The notes beneath the pieces were generated by a model. It did not search any database. It had not been told where the DNA came from and was given only the letters and a program-made list of their open reading frames with translations. A DNA stretch of 64,000 nucleotides from JAUJNH01 sp038253125. Its GTDB lineage: Bacteria; Actinomycetota; Acidimicrobiia; Acidimicrobiales; JAUJNH01. Below are positions 61,264-64,000 of this stretch, in pieces. Position 1 is the stretch's first letter. Each line of letters begins with the position of its first letter. Where the stretch lies: the NCBI GenBank assembly GCA_038253125.1, contig JBBSHM010000004.1, positions 1 through 64,000 on the forward strand, written 5' to 3'. The position numbers and the translations under genes are program-made.

Positions 61264-62967
61264 ATGACAGAGACGCCGGTGGAAGGACCCCAGGCCGCGG
61301 TCAGCCTCCAGGCGCGCCTCGAGGGCGAAGGCGCACCGGGCGACCGGGACGAGCCCGCTGGCGGCCCTCCGCCGGTCACCGACCCGGTGGCCCTACTGCG
61401 CCACCTGGAGCGGAGCGGCCGCTTCCGCCGCGACAGCGGCATAGGCGCCATCTTTCATCCCGGGCAGCTCTCGTTCCGGGAGACCTCGCCGACCGACAGC
61501 CTCCACCTCGTGGTCGACGGCAACCACCTGGCCGCCCACGTCGACCGGGTGTCGCCACTCGACCTCCGGTCGACCCGCCGTGCCCGCTACTCCTTCCGCC
61601 AGGCGGCCGCCCACAACCTGGCCGGGATGGCCGAGGACGCCTGGCGGCTGCTCCGCGGCCGTCAGGGCCACCACCTGTCAGAGTTGGAGTGCGAATGGGT
61701 CCAGGACCCCACAGCCTCGGCGACACCCGCCTCGAAGCCGGGCGCAGAGCGGGACGGCCTGCTCGAGCCCGAGTGGTCGGCCTGGAGCCTGCAGCTGGAG
61801 GCCCAGCTCAGCGGCAGCCTCGAGGAGTCGCGCCTGCGATCGGCGCTGGAGAGCGTGTTCGGCCATCCCGCCAGCCACGATCTCCTCGATGTCGTCGACT
61901 GCCCCGACGACGCCACGCTCGACTCGGCCCGCCGCCAGCTCCAGGACCGGCCTGTCGGGGTGGGCGACCACCCGCCCCTGCGCGCCCGGCTGGCCCGCCA
62001 CCCGGAGGGAGACGTGCTGATGCTCAACATCAACCACGCGGCCTGCGACGGGCCCCGTGGCCTCCAGGTCATGCAGGCGATCGGCCGTGCCTACTGCGAC
62101 GACGCCGCGCCCGGGCCGGTCGTCGACTTCCTGGCCAGCCACGACCTGCCCGTTCGACCGGCGCCCGCCGGCGGCTCGGCCCTGATGGGCCGCTACCGCA
62201 GGATGGTCGAGCGACTGCGCAACCTGGTCTCCAGGCCGGCCCGGCTGGCACCGGACAGTGCCGCCGACGACCCTGGCTGTGGCTTCCATCTGGCCAGCAT
62301 GTCCGTCGATCACGAGGCAACCGACCGCAAGCTCCTGATGGGAGCGCTGCACCTCGCCATCGACGAGTGGAACCGCGACCACGGCACCGCCAGCCATCGG
62401 ATCGGGGTGCTGGCCTCGATCAACCTCGGCCCGCCCAACCTCGGACCACCGGGAGGGCAGGTCCCTGTGGCCAACCTGTCGGTCACAGCCCGGGTGTCGA
62501 CCAGCCGCCGTCACCGACATGGTCCCGGCGCCGTTCGCGAGGCCATGACGGCCCAGTCCAGTCGGAACAGCAGGACCCGCAGCGGCGTGGCGCTGATCGA
62601 GGCGCTTGAACGGTCCGGAATGCTGGACCTGTGGGCGAAGCAGTCCCTCGTGGTGCTCCAGCCGGTGACCAGCAACCAGCTGGTGGACATCGCCCTCCTG
62701 GCCGGCCTCGGGAGCCTGGAGGCGCCGTCGTTCGGGCCGGACGCCGGGGATGTCCGGCACCTGTGGTTCTCGATCCCGGCCCGCTCGCCTATGACGCTCT
62801 GCATCGGGGTGGTGACGGTGCCCGGGAGGCTGGACCTGGTCGTGCGCTACCCGTACCGCCTGTTCGGGCCAGATGCCGCCCGCCGCTTCACCGACGGTTA
62901 CCTGACCCAGGTGCGGCGGGTGGCGGAGGACGTCACCAGGGCAGGCGCCCCAACCGGTCAGAACTAG
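61264..62967 (+). CDS. Condensation-domain / WS-DGAT-like acyltransferase family protein
   Basis: 567 residues, no specific family recognised. The central motif INHAACDGPRGLQVM (His at about 258) fits the HHxxxDG active site of condensation, PapA and wax-ester synthase enzymes, with Asn for the first His but the catalytic His and Asp kept. Later VANLSVTARVS, RYPYRLFGPDAARRF at the end resemble the second half of that fold. The N-terminal 150 residues are Arg/Leu-rich and have no recognised domain. ATG 61264 follows argG by 22 bases and argH follows by 12, so it is expressed in the arg operon. Substrates unknown; CoA- or carrier-bound acyl donor inferred. Confidence 0.65.
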   Translation: MTETPVEGPQAAVSLQARLEGEGAPGDRDEPAGGPPPVTDPVALLRHLERSGRFRRDSGIGAIFHPGQLSFRETSPTDSLHLVVDGNHLAAHVDRVSPLDLRSTRRARYSFRQAAAHNLAGMAEDAWRLLRGRQGHHLSELECEWVQDPTASATPASKPGAERDGLLEPEWSAWSLQLEAQLSGSLEESRLRSALESVFGHPASHDLLDVVDCPDDATLDSARRQLQDRPVGVGDHPPLRARLARHPEGDVLMLNINHAACDGPRGLQVMQAIGRAYCDDAAPGPVVDFLASHDLPVRPAPAGGSALMGRYRRMVERLRNLVSRPARLAPDSAADDPGCGFHLASMSVDHEATDRKLLMGALHLAIDEWNRDHGTASHRIGVLASINLGPPNLGPPGGQVPVANLSVTARVSTSRRHRHGPGAVREAMTAQSSRNSRTRSGVALIEALERSGMLDLWAKQSLVVLQPVTSNQLVDIALLAGLGSLEAPSFGPDAGDVRHLWFSIPARSPMTLCIGVVTVPGRLDLVVRYPYRLFGPDAARRFTDGYLTQVRRVAEDVTRAGAPTGQN

Positions 62968-62979
62968 GTTCGCAGCCCG

Positions 62980-64000
62980 ATGGGCACGCTCTGGCACGGT
63001 CGCTTCGACGGGGGCTCCGCCGAGGCGCTGCTGGCCTACACCGTCAGCCTGCCCTTCGACCGCCGCCTGGCCGAGGTCGACATCGCCGGCTCGCGAGCTC
63101 ACGTTCGGGGCCTGGCCCGAGTCGGTCTCCTGTCCGATGCGGAGGAGGCCGAGGTGCTGGGCGCCCTCGACAAGGTCGGCCTCGAGATGACCACCGGGTC
63201 CTTCGCCTACCTCGCCAGCGACGAGGACGTGCACACCGCCGTCGAGCGGCGTGTCACCGAGCTTGTGGGTGACGCCGGCGCCAAGCTGCACACCGGCCGG
63301 AGCCGCAACGACCAGGTGGCGACGGACCTGCGCCTGTGGTGCAAGGGGGCGCTCACCGACGTCGTGCGAGCGACGCTGGCCCTGGCCGAGGTGATGGTGG
63401 CCAGGGCAGATGAGGCGGGCGACGCCTACCTCCCCGGTTACACCCACCTGCAGCGGGCCCAGCCGATCCTGCTCGCCCACCACCTCTTGGCCCACTTCTG
63501 GTCGCTCTCGCGTGACGTCGACCGCCTCCTCGACTGCCGCCGCCGGCTCGACGTGTCGCCCCTCGGGGCGGGGGCGCTGGCCGGCACGTCGCTGCCCCTC
63601 GATCCCGACGCCACCGCCGCCGATCTCGGCTTCGCCGCCCGCTTCGAGAACAGCCTCGACGCCATCTCGGACCGTGATTTCGTGGCCGAGGCGCTGTTCG
63701 GCCTCGCCCTCCTCGGCGTCCACCTGTCCCGGCTGGGCGAGGAGATCGTGCTTTGGTCCAGCACCGAGTTCGGCTTCCTCCGCCTCGACGACGCCTACGC
63801 CACCGGCAGCTCGATGCTGCCCCAAAAGAAGAACCCCGACATCGCCGAGCTGGCCCGGGGCAAGGCTGGGCGGCTCATCGGCAGCCTCACCGGGTTCCTG
63901 GCCACCCTGAAGGGGCTCCCGCTGGCCTACAACCGTGACCTTCAGGAGGGCGGCGAGCCGCTGTTCGACGCCGTCGACCAGGTCCGGCTCGGGCTCGGTG
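62980..64000 (+). CDS. argH: Argininosuccinate lyase, N-terminal 340 residues (runs off window)
   Basis: Cleaves argininosuccinate to arginine and fumarate. LWHGRFDGGSAEALLAYTVSLPFDRRLAEVDI (in part), HTAVERRVTELVGDAGAKLHTGRSRNDQVATDLRLW, GYTHLQRAQPILLAHHLLA, and the fumarase-superfamily signature GSSMLPQKKNPDIAELARGKAG are present. ATG 62980 fits; the C-terminus lies beyond position 64000. Confidence 0.96.
   Translation, partial: MGTLWHGRFDGGSAEALLAYTVSLPFDRRLAEVDIAGSRAHVRGLARVGLLSDAEEAEVLGALDKVGLEMTTGSFAYLASDEDVHTAVERRVTELVGDAGAKLHTGRSRNDQVATDLRLWCKGALTDVVRATLALAEVMVARADEAGDAYLPGYTHLQRAQPILLAHHLLAHFWSLSRDVDRLLDCRRRLDVSPLGAGALAGTSLPLDPDATAADLGFAARFENSLDAISDRDFVAEALFGLALLGVHLSRLGEEIVLWSSTEFGFLRLDDAYATGSSMLPQKKNPDIAELARGKAGRLIGSLTGFLATLKGLPLAYNRDLQEGGEPLFDAVDQVRLGLG

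Overview
The window is about 64 kb of very GC-rich, gene-dense bacterial chromosome. The gene set points to a high-GC actinobacterium: mihF next to gmk and rpoZ, a PriA without helicase motifs, DUF1844 beside infC, and a PyrR-type pyrimidine operon. My best guess is class Acidimicrobiia; that placement is inference from gene order and style. Genes are packed with 1-8 base overlaps (ATGA, GTGA, TTGA), and many operon-first genes lack a Shine-Dalgarno sequence and instead have a TANNNT box 6-11 bases before the start codon, which suggests leaderless mRNAs.

Layout. 1-3.6 kb: end of alaS, then ruvX, mltG, aroE and a MocA-like nucleotidyltransferase. 3.7-9.5 kb: a secreted TIM-barrel-like protein, a prepilin peptidase, and on the minus strand a 1230-residue repetitive coiled-coil protein. 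9.6-14.9 kb: shikimate genes aroC-aroK-aroB-aroQ, then efp, nusB and a cation/Ca2+ exchanger. 15-24 kb: pyrR-pyrB-pyrC-carA-carB-pyrD-pyrF behind a PyrR-binding leader. 24-30 kb: mihF-gmk-rpoZ-coaBC-metK, a gap with a degraded reading frame, and priA. 30-37 kb: a luciferase-like monooxygenase, two methyltransferases, def, a glycerophosphodiesterase, two membrane proteins, fmt, rsmB and a MoaB-like protein. 37.4-40.7 kb: the complete riboflavin operon ribD-ribE-ribBA-ribH. 40.8-45.5 kb: a PAP2-type membrane protein, hisG, a cold-shock-like protein, DUF1844, infC-rpmI-rplT and a TrmH-family methyltransferase. 45.6-53.4 kb: an orphan histidine kinase, pheS, an inserted minus-strand pair of P-loop ATPases, and pheT. 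53.5-54.1 kb: rpiB and a small unknown protein. 54.2-64 kb: the arginine operon argC-J-B-D-F-R-G, a condensation-domain-like gene, then argH running off the end.

Most genes are housekeeping: amino acid, nucleotide, riboflavin and translation functions, with recognisable leader regulation (PyrR loop before pyrR, ARG-box-like site before argC, structured leader with an ATC start codon in infC). The accessory content is limited but notable. (1) A two-ATPase operon, one member carrying kinesin-light-chain-type TPRs, sits between pheS and pheT and has its own dyad-rich promoter. (2) A dispersed 27-bp tandem repeat occurs at the starts of pilD, aroK and pheS; in aroK each copy carries its own ribosome-binding site and GTG. 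(3) A 26-bp element is shared, in inverted orientation, by the carA and argF upstream regions. (4) An acyltransferase/condensation-like gene lies inside the arg operon. (5) A very large repetitive coiled-coil protein lies beside the prepilin peptidase. No tRNA, rRNA, CRISPR array or intact transposase was seen.
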